Shown: positions 34,873 to 43,992 of the stretch, piece by piece | How positions within the stretch are numbered: position 1 is the first letter of the stretch | Layout of the letters: the number at the start of each line of letters is the position of its first letter | Assembly (NCBI GenBank): GCA_965200685.1 | Contig: OZ241379.1 | Coordinates: 186,001-250,000 of the forward strand | Direction of reading: 5' to 3' | DNA from: Bin5 sp965200685 | Lineage (GTDB): Bacteria; Chloroflexota; Anaerolineae; Caldilineales; Caldilineaceae | DNA: 64,000 bases | Program-made: the position numbers and the translations under genes | The notes under the pieces: generated by a model | Told to the model about the DNA's origin: nothing | Database searches by the model: none | Seen by the model: the letters and a program-made list of their open reading frames with translations, nothing else

Positions 34873-35829
34873 ATGACCCAAGACGCGATCCTTTCTACTG
34901 GACCGTCAGGACCTGCTAGCCGAGGACAACACAGCGGTGAGTCCTTGAAAGGATTACGGCGCAAAGAAGCTATCGCCGGCTACACCTTTTTGATCCCCAA
35001 TCTGATCGGTTTTTTGACATTCAGTGTATTTCCGATCTTAGCCGCCCTCTATCTCGCCTTTACCAATTGGGATCTCGCCACGACGCCCGCCTTTAGTGGT
35101 CTGGAAAATATCTTCAATATGTTTGAGGATGAACTCTTCTGGAAGGCGTTACGCAATACGTTCTATTTTGCCGGCGTTGCCGTGCCATCGGGGATTTTCA
35201 TCGCATTTTGGCTTGCGATTCTTGTCAACCGTCCAATGCCTGGCGTCTTTGCCTTCCGTCTCATCTACTTCTTGCCCCATGTCACCCTGACAGTCGCGGC
35301 TGCGATCATTTGGGCATGGATCTATCACCCAGAATTTGGGCTAATTAACTATTTCCTGAGTTTCCTCGGCATTCAAGGCCCGAACTGGCTGTTTAACAGC
35401 ACATGGGCCATGCCCGCCATTATCATTATGAGCAATTGGAAGGGCATAGGCTACGCGATGCTCATCTTCCTAGCCGGCCTCCAGGGCATTCCAGCGGAAT
35501 TATATGAAGCAGCTACCGTAGACGGAGCCAATAGCTGGCAACAGTTACGCCACATCACAGTCCCCATGCTCTCACCAACCACTTTCTTCGTCCTGACCAC
35601 TTCATTCATCGGCGCATTCCAAGGGTTCGACCAGTTCTATATTATGACCCAAGGCGGGCCGGCCTTTGCCACGACAACCTTAGTATTGCATATCTTCAAT
35701 AACGGCTTTACATACTTCAACATGGGATATGCGTCAAGTATGGCAACCGTTCTTTTCATGGTCATTATGACGATTACACTGATTCAGTGGCGTGTAGCCA
35801 AGTCCTGGGTCCATGGCTTTACGAGTTAG
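34873..35829 (+). CDS. ABC transporter permease, carbohydrate uptake (MalF/UgpA type)
   Basis: One of two membrane subunits of a sugar importer. About six membrane helices are visible, the first as YTFLIPNLIGFLTFSVFPIL. The EAA loop that contacts the ATPase is YEAATVDGANSWQQLRHITV near residue 215, followed by P-M-L-S-P-T. ATG at 34873 (MTQDAILST) has AGGAGA six bases upstream. It is followed by the second permease, a lipoprotein and the solute-binding protein. No ATPase gene is in the operon, so a shared MsmK-type ATPase encoded elsewhere is likely. Confidence 0.93.
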   Translation: MTQDAILSTGPSGPASRGQHSGESLKGLRRKEAIAGYTFLIPNLIGFLTFSVFPILAALYLAFTNWDLATTPAFSGLENIFNMFEDELFWKALRNTFYFAGVAVPSGIFIAFWLAILVNRPMPGVFAFRLIYFLPHVTLTVAAAIIWAWIYHPEFGLINYFLSFLGIQGPNWLFNSTWAMPAIIIMSNWKGIGYAMLIFLAGLQGIPAELYEAATVDGANSWQQLRHITVPMLSPTTFFVLTTSFIGAFQGFDQFYIMTQGGPAFATTTLVLHIFNNGFTYFNMGYASSMATVLFMVIMTITLIQWRVAKSWVHGFTS

Positions 35830-35858
35830 GTAGTACACACAACAATGAGTGACGAACT

Positions 35859-36755
35859 ATGGAATTTGCCTCAACTGCACAACGTAACATTCCGAAAACC
35901 TTGACCGAAGTTCGATTCAGCAAAAAGGGGCAGAAGGTAGCCGGTGATATCATTGCCTATATTCTTCTGTTACTGGGAAGCATCATTATGGTGCTCCCAT
36001 TCTTCTGGATGCTCTCCAGCTCCTTCAAGACATTTGGCGAACTGTTCATCTTTCCACCGGAGTTTATCCCAAAAAACCTCCAATGGGTAAATTATCTAGA
36101 AATCTGGCGACGCCTCCCCTTTCATCTGTTCTTTCGGAACAGTATCTTTGTGGCTACATGCCAGACAACCGGTGTCCTCATCACCTCATCCCTGGCCGGA
36201 TATGCCTTTGCACGCCTACGTTTCCCCGGACGAGACCAGATTTTCCTGATCTATCTCTCAACCATGATGATTCCATTTGCCGTGCGTCTGATCCCTCTCT
36301 TCATTCTCATGCGCGCTTTCAACTGGATAGACTCCCATTATGCTCTCATCGTTCCAGGAGTATTCAGTGCCTGGGGCACATTTTTAATGCGGCAGTTTAT
36401 GATGACGATCCCCAGAGAATTGGAGGATGCGGCCCTGATCGATGGGGCCGGTTTCTTCCAGATTTATGGGCGCATCATTCTCCCCCTGACCGGCCCAGCG
36501 TTGGCCACGCTCGGCATTTTTGAATTTATGAACACCTGGAATGATTTCCTCTGGCCGTTGATTATTTTGCATTCCCTAGAACAGAAGACGCTAGCCCTGG
36601 GCCTAGCGGCCTTCCGGGCCATGTCAGCCATGAAGACGCCCTGGCATCTGATTATGACCGCCTCTGTGGTTAGTGTTATCCCGATCATTGCCATCTTCCT
36701 AGCTGGCCAGAGATATTATGTACGTGGGATCGTCACAACAGGTTTGAAAGGATAA
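35859..36755 (+). CDS. ABC transporter permease, carbohydrate uptake (MalG/UgpE type)
   Basis: Second membrane subunit. IIAYILLLLGSIIMVLPFFW is the first helix, the MalG-type WMLSSSFKTFGELF follows, and the EAA loop is LEDAALIDGAGFFQIYGRII, then LPLTGPALATLGIFEFMNTW. It ends with the typical QRYYVRGIVTTGLKG. Start is 29 bases after the first permease's stop. Works with the neighbouring permease and binding protein to import an unknown sugar. Confidence 0.93.
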   Translation: MEFASTAQRNIPKTLTEVRFSKKGQKVAGDIIAYILLLLGSIIMVLPFFWMLSSSFKTFGELFIFPPEFIPKNLQWVNYLEIWRRLPFHLFFRNSIFVATCQTTGVLITSSLAGYAFARLRFPGRDQIFLIYLSTMMIPFAVRLIPLFILMRAFNWIDSHYALIVPGVFSAWGTFLMRQFMMTIPRELEDAALIDGAGFFQIYGRIILPLTGPALATLGIFEFMNTWNDFLWPLIILHSLEQKTLALGLAAFRAMSAMKTPWHLIMTASVVSVIPIIAIFLAGQRYYVRGIVTTGLKG

Positions 36756-36763
36756 GCCAACAG

Positions 36764-37312
36764 ATGACGCAGCAGAAAGAACGCTCGACTCGCCTGCTTC
36801 TCATCCTCACATTTTGGAGCCTATGCAGTCTCACACTCCTAGGCGCGTGTAATGGTGCCTCGGGCCGCGCAGGAGACGCAATGGCCGACCCGGAAAGCGT
36901 AGAAATGGGAAAGGCTCTGCAAACGGACAAATGGATCGTTGAACTGCTTCAGGTACCTACACAGGCCAAAATCATTGGGGAAGGCAACATCACCTACCAA
37001 TCCGAAGCCGGCATGTATTTGGTCGTTTTCGCTAAGATTCATAATATCAGCGGCAGCCTACAGGTTGTTCCCCGCAGGCTATTCATTGTTCGCGATGGGG
37101 CTGGCAATGAATACAACGCCAGTAAATCCGCTATCCAAGTCGCGTATGTGCAAAGCGAAGGCAAAAGGCAGGGATTGGACATTTTACTTGATTCACCGGT
37201 CCCGAACGACGAGGAACGGAATGGCGTCCTGATCTTTGATCTTCCTGCAGATGCAGGAAATCTAGTACTCGTAATGGAAGGAACGGAGGATACCCTCAAA
37301 TTAGGTTTTTAG
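36764..37312 (+). CDS. Lipoprotein with DUF4352-like domain
   Basis: A 182-residue exported lipoprotein: basic N-terminus, hydrophobic segment LLLILTFWSLCSLTLLG and lipobox LLGAC with the acylated Cys near residue 29. The mature part (KWIVELLQVPTQAKIIG, then MYLVVFAKIHNISGSLQVVP and NLVLVMEGTEDTLKLGF) has the beta-sandwich pattern of DUF4352/telokin-like domains, which often sit beside envelope proteins. It lies inside the importer operon, 8 bases after permease 2. An accessory role at the outer face of the membrane is inference. Confidence 0.7.
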   Translation: MTQQKERSTRLLLILTFWSLCSLTLLGACNGASGRAGDAMADPESVEMGKALQTDKWIVELLQVPTQAKIIGEGNITYQSEAGMYLVVFAKIHNISGSLQVVPRRLFIVRDGAGNEYNASKSAIQVAYVQSEGKRQGLDILLDSPVPNDEERNGVLIFDLPADAGNLVLVMEGTEDTLKLGF

Positions 37313-37344
37313 CAATCCCCACCAATCTCTCAAAGGAGAAACAG

Positions 37345-38772
37345 ATGACACACAGCAGGAAGTACAGCCGCCGTGATTTTCTCCGGCTCTCTGCCGTAAC
37401 AACAGCCGGTATCGCCTTAACGGCCTGTGCCGCCCCAGCCCCACAGCCAGCACCCGCCGCCAGCAACGGATCTGGAGATACCGCCTCCATGACCGATGTA
37501 GCAGATTCGGAAGCCGCGCAAAAATGGCTGACCGGTCTGGTTGATAGGGATACCAGCGGCGATTTCAAGATTATGAGCTGGGAGGACGAAGGCGAAATTC
37601 GCAAGTTCCTCCTCCACATCGAAAGCTTTTTTGAAGAGTTCTATCCCAATATGGAGCCCGAAATCGAGTGGGGTATCCCCTGGGGTGAATATTGGACCAA
37701 ATTGCCGACCCTCATGGCCGCGGGTACACCCCCGGACATGGCCTGGCAACACCAGAGCCGTGGCGAAGTTTTCCCAGACAAAGGCTGGTCAATTGAATTA
37801 ACCGACTACATTGAGGCCTATCCGCCCGATGGCTGGCCAGATGACTGGTGGGAAGCCTCTGTCAAGACCATGAGTTATCAAGGCCGGGTCTATGCCTTGC
37901 CTTACGACTGGGCGACAATCGGCATCTACGTCAACCGGGAAATTATGGATCAGTTCGTCGAATACCCGGTGGATAGCAATTGGACTATGGACCAAATGAC
38001 CGAATTAGCTCTCGCCGCGACCAGCGAAACCGATGATGGCGAGAAAACCTTCGGGGTGAACCTAAGCACAGGTTCCAGTGCAATCTGGCAGTATGCCCAA
38101 GCCTTAGGCGGTGAGTTCTTCAACGAGGAATTGACCGAATCCCGGCTCAATGATCCCAAAACATGGGAAGCCGCGCAGTGGCTATGGGACCTACGCTGGA
38201 AGCACCAAGCCATGCCCACACCCGAAGACACTCAAGCGATGGGCATGACCAGCGAATTCGCTTTTGCTTCCGGACGCGTCGCCATGCACCGCGCGCTCAA
38301 CGATACGGCCTTCCGCATGGATGAGGCAATCGAAGGCCGCTTCAATTGGGGCGTATACCCAGTGCCGATGGGCCCGGAAGGACGCGTAGCCTTTGCCGGT
38401 AATTCCGGCTGGTTCATCCCCAACGGCTCCCGCTATCCCGATATGGCCTACGAACTGATACGCTATGGCCTCTCCAACCCGGACCTGTTGCCGACAACCG
38501 GGGTCATGGGCAGTATGATTGTGTCCCGCAAGTCGTTCTGGGAATGGGGGCTGCCCCAAGGCGAGCTGGCGGAACAGATCCCCAATTTCCAAGAGGTTTT
38601 CGTAGATATCCCCGCGGAGAGCCAATTTACATTCCCTTGGTGGCCCGGCTTCCAAGAATGGAATGCTATCTGGCAAAAATGGATGGACCCCATCTTTATT
38701 GAGGGGAATGAGAACCTTGAGGAGGCATTCCTCGGCCTCCATGAAGAAACCAACGAATTCCTAGCAGCGTAG
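37345..38772 (+). CDS. ABC transporter extracellular sugar-binding protein, Tat-exported lipoprotein
   Basis: Family 1 solute-binding protein of 475 residues. The signal combines a twin-arginine motif, YSRRDFLRLSAVTTAG, with a lipobox ALTAC, so it is likely exported folded and lipid-anchored. A low-complexity Pro/Ala/Ser linker follows. Family marks: LMAAGTPPDMAWQHQSRGEV near residue 135, VYALPYDWATIGIYVNREIM near 190 and FAGNSGWFIPNGSRYPDMAY near 350. The Tat route is common for these proteins in Chloroflexota. Ends the importer operon just before a strong hairpin. Confidence 0.94.
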   Translation: MTHSRKYSRRDFLRLSAVTTAGIALTACAAPAPQPAPAASNGSGDTASMTDVADSEAAQKWLTGLVDRDTSGDFKIMSWEDEGEIRKFLLHIESFFEEFYPNMEPEIEWGIPWGEYWTKLPTLMAAGTPPDMAWQHQSRGEVFPDKGWSIELTDYIEAYPPDGWPDDWWEASVKTMSYQGRVYALPYDWATIGIYVNREIMDQFVEYPVDSNWTMDQMTELALAATSETDDGEKTFGVNLSTGSSAIWQYAQALGGEFFNEELTESRLNDPKTWEAAQWLWDLRWKHQAMPTPEDTQAMGMTSEFAFASGRVAMHRALNDTAFRMDEAIEGRFNWGVYPVPMGPEGRVAFAGNSGWFIPNGSRYPDMAYELIRYGLSNPDLLPTTGVMGSMIVSRKSFWEWGLPQGELAEQIPNFQEVFVDIPAESQFTFPWWPGFQEWNAIWQKWMDPIFIEGNENLEEAFLGLHEETNEFLAA

Positions 38773-38781
38773 GGTAGGTCG

Positions 38782-38821
38782 GCGGTTGTTGCTGTATTGT
38801 GCAGCAACAACCGCTCCTTTT
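38782..38821 (+). terminator. Rho-independent terminator of the importer operon
   Basis: GCGGTTGTTGCTG pairs perfectly with CAGCAACAACCGC (13 bp) around a seven-base loop and is followed by TCCTTTT. It starts nine bases after the binding-protein stop. Confidence 0.85.
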
Positions 38822-38847
38822 GTGACGCGTCCACAATCACTTACACA

Positions 38848-40155
38848 GTGACCACTCTTCCGACACGAAAAATTCTTGGCCTAGGCTTTCTTGCCAACGG
38901 ATGCAGTCTGTTCACATTCATACTCATCCTCTATCTCTGCCTTGCCACATTCGCCCTCGCATTTACAACTGTGAATGAACTGGCAAGAGCACGGGCCCTG
39001 GATATCTCCTTGGGCGAGGGGCCGCTCCTGCCACTGCTCATGGCAAGCCTAGGCAACACGGTACGGAATGCGCTCAATGGTTTCTGGGAAGCCCGCTATG
39101 GCTTTCTCGTCTTTGGCATCTTCGGCAGTATGGCCGCATGGACCCAACAGATCGGGGCAACGGTTAGTTTGCGCTGGGGATGGCTGGGCAGTTTTCTCTG
39201 CTTTGCTGTCATTTTGACCGTTTCCATCATGACATGGGCCTTTCTCCAGCGCGAATTCCTCACCTTGTGGATGGCCGAATCTCCAGAACTGTACCGCTGG
39301 CGGGATACCTTGACCCGTTCATGGACAACCGAAGTCAGTGTCAGTTTGATCTTTGCACTCTCCTTTTCCTATCCCATCTGGGCCATGTGGCGTTGGTGGT
39401 ACATACGGCTGGTATCCTCACTCCTCAAAGTGGATTTGACGTCCGATACCAGCACTGTTAGCTCGCAGAGAGAGGAAAGCACTAGAGAGTACGCGGTGTA
39501 TGCTGCGCGCCTCTACGAACTGAAACGGCAGACGCAACAGGCTGCTGGCCCTAGAACAGCAGGCAGGGCCGCGCCCATGACCACCCCAACTGCCGCAACC
39601 CTCGCCTCCAGCCTCCCCCAAGGCAATCGCTATCTTGTCTTTGTGCTGATCTTGCTGGTTGTTTGTGTCATCCTCCTGCCGCTAGCCAACCGCGCACACC
39701 AACGCCAAAGTCTGCGGCTAGATCATGGCACTGCCTTTGTCAACGCGGATACGCAAGCAGAAGAGACATTTCCCGTGGAAATCGCATCGGATAGCCGGCA
39801 ACTCCGGATCGTCAATATCAACGGACGTGGCATTGTGAATATCAACTTACGTCCACTAGACGAGGAGACCCATCAAGGCGGCAGCATTCAAGGTTGGACA
39901 TTCAAATGGCGCGAGGATGAATATCTGTACAATGAGATTCCACTCAACCAGATCGAGCCAGGGCTATATCAACTGCAGTTCATACAACAATCCGGCTGGG
40001 GATGGTTTGAATTCGCTTTGAGCCATGGCGGAGGGCGCAACAGCCAGACCCTGGCCCTTTCGATTGGCCTGCTCCTGACCTTGGCCGTGATCTGTAGCAT
40101 CGCGCTCATTATGGCAGTTGCAGCGAAACTGTATCTTCGTTGGAGTAACCGCTAA
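38848..40155 (+). CDS. Multi-pass membrane protein of unknown function
   Basis: I do not recognise the family. Hydrophobic segments are clear at GLGFLANGCSLFTFILILYL, at YGFLVFGIFGSMAAWTQQ, at WLGSFLCFAVILTVSIMTWA, at YLVFVLILLVVCVILLPLA, and at TLALSIGLLLTLAVICSIAL near the C-terminus. Between the fourth and last helices lies a soluble, beta-rich domain of about 110 residues (VEIASDSRQLRIVNINGRGI). A Gln/Ala/Thr-rich linker precedes the fourth helix. The open frame reaches 38797, but that TTG is inside the terminator hairpin; the GTG at 38848 is the next usable start and has no clear ribosome site, so the start is uncertain. It may be read through from the importer. Confidence 0.65.
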   Translation: MTTLPTRKILGLGFLANGCSLFTFILILYLCLATFALAFTTVNELARARALDISLGEGPLLPLLMASLGNTVRNALNGFWEARYGFLVFGIFGSMAAWTQQIGATVSLRWGWLGSFLCFAVILTVSIMTWAFLQREFLTLWMAESPELYRWRDTLTRSWTTEVSVSLIFALSFSYPIWAMWRWWYIRLVSSLLKVDLTSDTSTVSSQREESTREYAVYAARLYELKRQTQQAAGPRTAGRAAPMTTPTAATLASSLPQGNRYLVFVLILLVVCVILLPLANRAHQRQSLRLDHGTAFVNADTQAEETFPVEIASDSRQLRIVNINGRGIVNINLRPLDEETHQGGSIQGWTFKWREDEYLYNEIPLNQIEPGLYQLQFIQQSGWGWFEFALSHGGGRNSQTLALSIGLLLTLAVICSIALIMAVAAKLYLRWSNR

Positions 40156-40160
40156 CCGCG

Positions 40161-41300
40161 CTACCAATTTGTAAACGATCCGTCCAGCCGGCGTAGGTGC
40201 GTCAACTCCCGCTGTTGAAGCGGATGTCGCCGGGCAGCTTCCCTGTCGAACTCAATGCCCAGGCCGGGCAGATCTGTCGGCAGCATATAGCCGTCCTCCC
40301 ATTGGGGCTGTACAGGCAGCACGTCTGTCAATGTATCCCCAGGTTTGCGCGGCTGCTCCTGCACACCGAAATTGGATGTAGCCAGATTCATCTGCAGGCA
40401 GGCAGCGGATGAAACCGGCCCTAGCGGGTTATGGAGCGCTAGTTTGATGTAGTGTGTCTCGCACCAGCCGGCGATCTTGCGCGCTTCGCTGAAACCGCCG
40501 ACAATACAGAGATCAATACGAGCGTAGTCGATCCACTCTTCTTCGATCAACTGCCGAAATTCCCATTTGGACGAAAACTGTTCACCCGCGGCCAAAGGCA
40601 CATGTGTACGGGGCCGCAAGGTCTTGAACGAATCCGGATTTTCACAGCGCAAGGGATCTTCAATGAAGAACGGCGTAAACTGCTCCACCTCCCGACACAG
40701 CCAGAGAACATCCGGCAGATCCAGACGGGTATGAACATCAAAACAGATGTCGATCTCATCTCCAACCGCCTCCCGCACAGCCTGAAATTGGCGGATGGAT
40801 GTACGCACCGCATCGCGAGGTTCTAGCACATCACCCTCCTGGGGTAGGCCCCAACGGACAAACTTCCAGCCCTGCTCTTTTGTCTCCAGACAACTCTCAA
40901 CAAGCGGTTCAATTGCCGTAGCATGGCCATGGTTATGGGGATAGCATACGACTTTGTCCCGCACTCTTCCACCAAGCAATTCATACACGGGCACACCCAA
41001 AGCCTTGCCTTTGATGTCCCACAGAGCGATGTCAATGGCGGAAATCGCGGAACTCAGCACCCGCTGGGCTGGGAAAAAGCCCCCCCGGAACAGTACCTGC
41101 CAGATATGCTCAATGCGGAACGGGTCCTGGCCCACAAGCACATCCTTGAAATGGTCGATGGCTCCGATCACCGCCTGTTCGCGGCTGGTCAAACCGGCTT
41201 CGCCCACCCCATAAATCCCCTCATCGGTGTCTACAAGCACGAAGAGAAAATTGCGCTGGCCGTTCCAAACTGGGTAGACGGTAATATCAGTGATTTTCAT
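40161..41300 (-). CDS. D-galactonate dehydratase-like enolase-superfamily enzyme
   Basis: A 379-residue acid-sugar dehydratase. Metal and catalytic residues: ICFDVHTRLDLPD, PFFIEDPLRCEN and PLAAGEQFSS give the Asp/Glu/Glu set, KLALHNPLGPVSSAACLQ supplies the late His, and GVQEQ the final Glu. The Phe-Asp-Val-His pair is typical of the galactonate/mannonate dehydratase side of the mandelate-racemase subgroup. FLFVLVDTDEGIYGVGEAG is the N-terminal capping domain. It is convergent with the membrane protein and divergent from the alcohol dehydrogenase at 41579. Confidence 0.9.
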   Translation of the reverse strand: MKITDITVYPVWNGQRNFLFVLVDTDEGIYGVGEAGLTSREQAVIGAIDHFKDVLVGQDPFRIEHIWQVLFRGGFFPAQRVLSSAISAIDIALWDIKGKALGVPVYELLGGRVRDKVVCYPHNHGHATAIEPLVESCLETKEQGWKFVRWGLPQEGDVLEPRDAVRTSIRQFQAVREAVGDEIDICFDVHTRLDLPDVLWLCREVEQFTPFFIEDPLRCENPDSFKTLRPRTHVPLAAGEQFSSKWEFRQLIEEEWIDYARIDLCIVGGFSEARKIAGWCETHYIKLALHNPLGPVSSAACLQMNLATSNFGVQEQPRKPGDTLTDVLPVQPQWEDGYMLPTDLPGLGIEFDREAARRHPLQQRELTHLRRLDGSFTNW

Positions 41301-41578
41301 TGTATACTCCTCAGAACTGTTGATGGTGAATGAAGGCTGCCAGACGGGGACCCGTACTAGCGCAAGGACGTGACCGCCGCGCGGTCTCTAGGCATCTCAA
41401 TGCGGTAGGGCCCCCGAGTCTATGGGTAGCCTACGTGTAAATGACAATCTATGCAAGTCGATTTGAAGCAGAATTCATAGAGTCCAGCCATTTGTCCTGA
41501 TCGATGTTGCAGATTAGGGCAGAATTCCGTATGATGATCATGACATCAATGACATACCCAACAGAGCGGAGGATTTCT

Positions 41579-42601
41579 ATGCAGGCACTTGTCTGGATCG
41601 CGCCGGGAAAAATGGAGATGCAAGAACAAGCGCAGCCCTCACCTGCTGCCAACGAAGTTGTGGTCTGTGTCGCCTATGCCGGCATTTGTGGGTCGGAACT
41701 CAGTGGCTATCTGGGCCACAATGCCTTGCGGGTGCCCCCGCTGGTCATGGGCCATGAGTTTGCCGGTGAGATCGTGGCCCTAGGCCGGGACGTGCCTGAC
41801 TTTCATGTCGGCGAGGCAGTGACAGTCAACCCTCTCACCTACTGTAGCCAGTGTCGCACCTGTCGCCTGGGCCTGACCCAGCTCTGTCCGCAGCGCCGGC
41901 TGGTGGGGGCCCACCGGCCCGGTGCCTTCGCCGAATACGTAAGCATCCCAGCCTTTCTCCTCCACAAACTGCCGGCCGGGATGCCTCTACGTATCGGCGC
42001 GCTGACCGAACCCGTGGGGGTGGGGGTGCGTATCGGCAAATTGGCTGGCAAGGTGGAGGGCGAGTCCGCGCTGATTATCGGGGCCGGACCTATCGGCCTT
42101 CTGGCCCTGCAAGCTCTCAAACTGAAGGATGTCGGTCAGGTCTTCATCGCGGACCTCGATCCGGACCGACTGGCCATGGGCGGCGAGTTGGGTGGCATCA
42201 CCATCCAGCCCCAAGACACGGACGTGGTGGAGATGGTGAAGGATGCCACTGCCGGCGAAGGGGTGGCTGTCTCCATTGACGCGGTAGGCACTGCTGCAAC
42301 CCGCAGCCAGTGCGTGGCAGGCACCCGCACTGCAGGTACGCTGATTCTCTCCGGCCTACACGAAGAGACCAGCCCCATGCCCGCAGCAGCCATCATCCGA
42401 CAGGAACTGACCGTACGCGGCAGCTTCGCCTACGCAGCCGCCGACTTCACAGAAGGGCTGACTCAACTCCACGCCGGCCACTACCGCCTGGACCCGTGGA
42501 CCGTCGAAGCCCCTCTCGCAGAAGGCGACCAGTGGTTCCAACGCCTCGTCCACAGCCCTGGCAACGTCTCAAAAGTGCTGCTGGTGCCAGAAAAAACATG
42601 A
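41579..42601 (+). CDS. Zinc-dependent alcohol/polyol dehydrogenase (MDR family)
   Basis: A 340-residue dehydrogenase starting at MQALVWIAPGKMEM, with GGAGGA six bases before the ATG; earlier in-frame ATGs are less likely. Catalytic zinc region: YAGICGSELSGYLGHNALRV and VMGHEFAGE. Structural zinc: CSQCRTCRLGLTQLC. Cofactor turn: ALIIGAGPIGLLALQALKL. The layout resembles galactitol-1-phosphate and sorbitol dehydrogenases. It is convergent with the LLM oxidoreductase gene and divergent from the DgoD-like gene. Confidence 0.9.
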   Translation: MQALVWIAPGKMEMQEQAQPSPAANEVVVCVAYAGICGSELSGYLGHNALRVPPLVMGHEFAGEIVALGRDVPDFHVGEAVTVNPLTYCSQCRTCRLGLTQLCPQRRLVGAHRPGAFAEYVSIPAFLLHKLPAGMPLRIGALTEPVGVGVRIGKLAGKVEGESALIIGAGPIGLLALQALKLKDVGQVFIADLDPDRLAMGGELGGITIQPQDTDVVEMVKDATAGEGVAVSIDAVGTAATRSQCVAGTRTAGTLILSGLHEETSPMPAAAIIRQELTVRGSFAYAAADFTEGLTQLHAGHYRLDPWTVEAPLAEGDQWFQRLVHSPGNVSKVLLVPEKT

Positions 42602-42642
42602 GGAACGCGTCCAAGGCGCATAACAGCCATGGTGTGGACCCG

Positions 42643-43902
42643 TCACCCTCTCCCTGCAATCGCTGTCACAATAGTGTCCTCATCCGCGGCGGTCTGCGCT
42701 GGTTCGGCCCGCTCGGCTTTGGCCGCCAACACGGGGTAGGCGTCCAACCGCGGCACAGGATCAATATCTAGGAGAGGCGGGATCCGGGCCATTGCCTGTT
42801 CCATAGAGGCAGCCAGGGAATCGGCTTTGCGCTGTTGATGGCCTTCATGCCGCTCTTTGAAGGCCGGCATCACCTGTTCAGCGAACAGTTCCAACGATTC
42901 GCAGATATGTTCGTGTTGATTGTTGCCCGCTTGCTGTACAAACACCACCTGGTCCACCCCGGCGGCCTCCAGCACTTCTAGATTTCTGCACACCTGATCC
43001 GGGCTGCCTATGCCGACAGTAGGTTCATATCGCGTAGGTTTGTTGCGCTGAAAATCCTCCCAGATATGGAAACGGCCGGGCACATGGCTGCCGCTGATGT
43101 AAAAATGACTGAGTGCATAGCCGAAAAACTGGAAGTTTTCCGCGCCCCGCCGTATCGCCTCCTCACTCTCCTCATGGAGCATGAACCCGGCCACGATGGC
43201 AATGTTCGGGTTGACTGTCCTGCCAATGGGATTGCACTCCTGCCGGAACGTTTCGTAGTACTCATCCACCCAGTGCTTCGCACTTTTCGGGTCAATGAAT
43301 GCAAATGTCAATGCGCCCATCCCGTAGCGAGCCGCGATTTTGATCGTCTCCCGGTTGGAACAGGCCAGCCATAAGGGCGGATGAGGCTTCTGCAAGGGCT
43401 TTGGCACCACATTCCGCATGGGCATTGTAAAGCTCTGTCCCCGGAAGCCTAGATATGGTTCCATCACCATCATTTTGGCCGCTTCCCGCACAGATTCTTC
43501 CCACATCAAATGCTTCTGCTGCGGATTGATGCCAAAGCCTTCCAGTTCGCTGCGGCTGCTTGAGGAACCTGTGCCCCACTCCACCCGGCCATCGCTGATC
43601 AGATCCAGGGTGGAGATGCGTTCTGCCACCCTGGCCGGATGGTTGAAGTTACTGGGCATCAGGACGATCCCATGGCCTAAACGGATTTGCTTGGTGCGCT
43701 GGCTGCACGCGGCCAGAAAGACCTCTGGCGCGGACGAATGGGAGTACTCCTCTAGGAAGTGATGCTCAACCTCCCAAGCGTAGTCAATGCCCAGCCGGTC
43801 CGCCAATTCAACCTGCTCCAGGGCCTCTTGCAGCAACCTGTATTCGCTGTCCTCTACCCAAGGCCGAGGAAGTTGGTGCTCATAGAAGATTCCAAATTGC
43901 AA
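42643..43902 (-). CDS. LLM-class flavin-dependent oxidoreductase (luciferase-like)
   Basis: A TIM-barrel monooxygenase or reductase of the luciferase-like family using FMN or F420. The family start QFGIFYEHQLPRPW follows a TTG at 43902 with AGGA nine bases upstream; the open frame continues to 43977 but without family sequence. Seen: YAWEVEHHFLEEYSHSSAPE, LGHGIVLMPSNFNHPARVAE, RVEWGTGSSSSRSELEGFGI and PLWLACSNRETIKIAARYG. The C-terminal 70 residues are low-complexity Ala/Glu-rich. This subfamily is abundant in uncultured Chloroflexota; substrate unknown. Confidence 0.9.
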   Translation of the reverse strand: MQFGIFYEHQLPRPWVEDSEYRLLQEALEQVELADRLGIDYAWEVEHHFLEEYSHSSAPEVFLAACSQRTKQIRLGHGIVLMPSNFNHPARVAERISTLDLISDGRVEWGTGSSSSRSELEGFGINPQQKHLMWEESVREAAKMMVMEPYLGFRGQSFTMPMRNVVPKPLQKPHPPLWLACSNRETIKIAARYGMGALTFAFIDPKSAKHWVDEYYETFRQECNPIGRTVNPNIAIVAGFMLHEESEEAIRRGAENFQFFGYALSHFYISGSHVPGRFHIWEDFQRNKPTRYEPTVGIGSPDQVCRNLEVLEAAGVDQVVFVQQAGNNQHEHICESLELFAEQVMPAFKERHEGHQQRKADSLAASMEQAMARIPPLLDIDPVPRLDAYPVLAAKAERAEPAQTAADEDTIVTAIAGRG

Positions 43903-43919
43903 AAGAGAATTCCTAACTG

Positions 43920-43956
43920 CAGTGGAAAGTGATTCATGGCGAATCATTCTCCACTG
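43920..43956 (-). terminator. Hairpin downstream of the lactonase gene
   Basis: A 16-bp stem (two mismatches that can be G-U) with loop ATGGC, 37 bases past the lactonase stop on the minus strand. CAGTGG and CCACTG form the outer arms. No strong T run; may be a terminator or a small palindromic repeat. Confidence 0.5.
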
Positions 43957-43992
43957 AGGTTGGGCAGACAAAATCAAGACGACCAGGGTCGA

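Noticed and set aside
38797..38847. TTG start extending the membrane protein upstream
   Set aside because: It lies within the perfect hairpin terminator of the importer operon and has no ribosome site.
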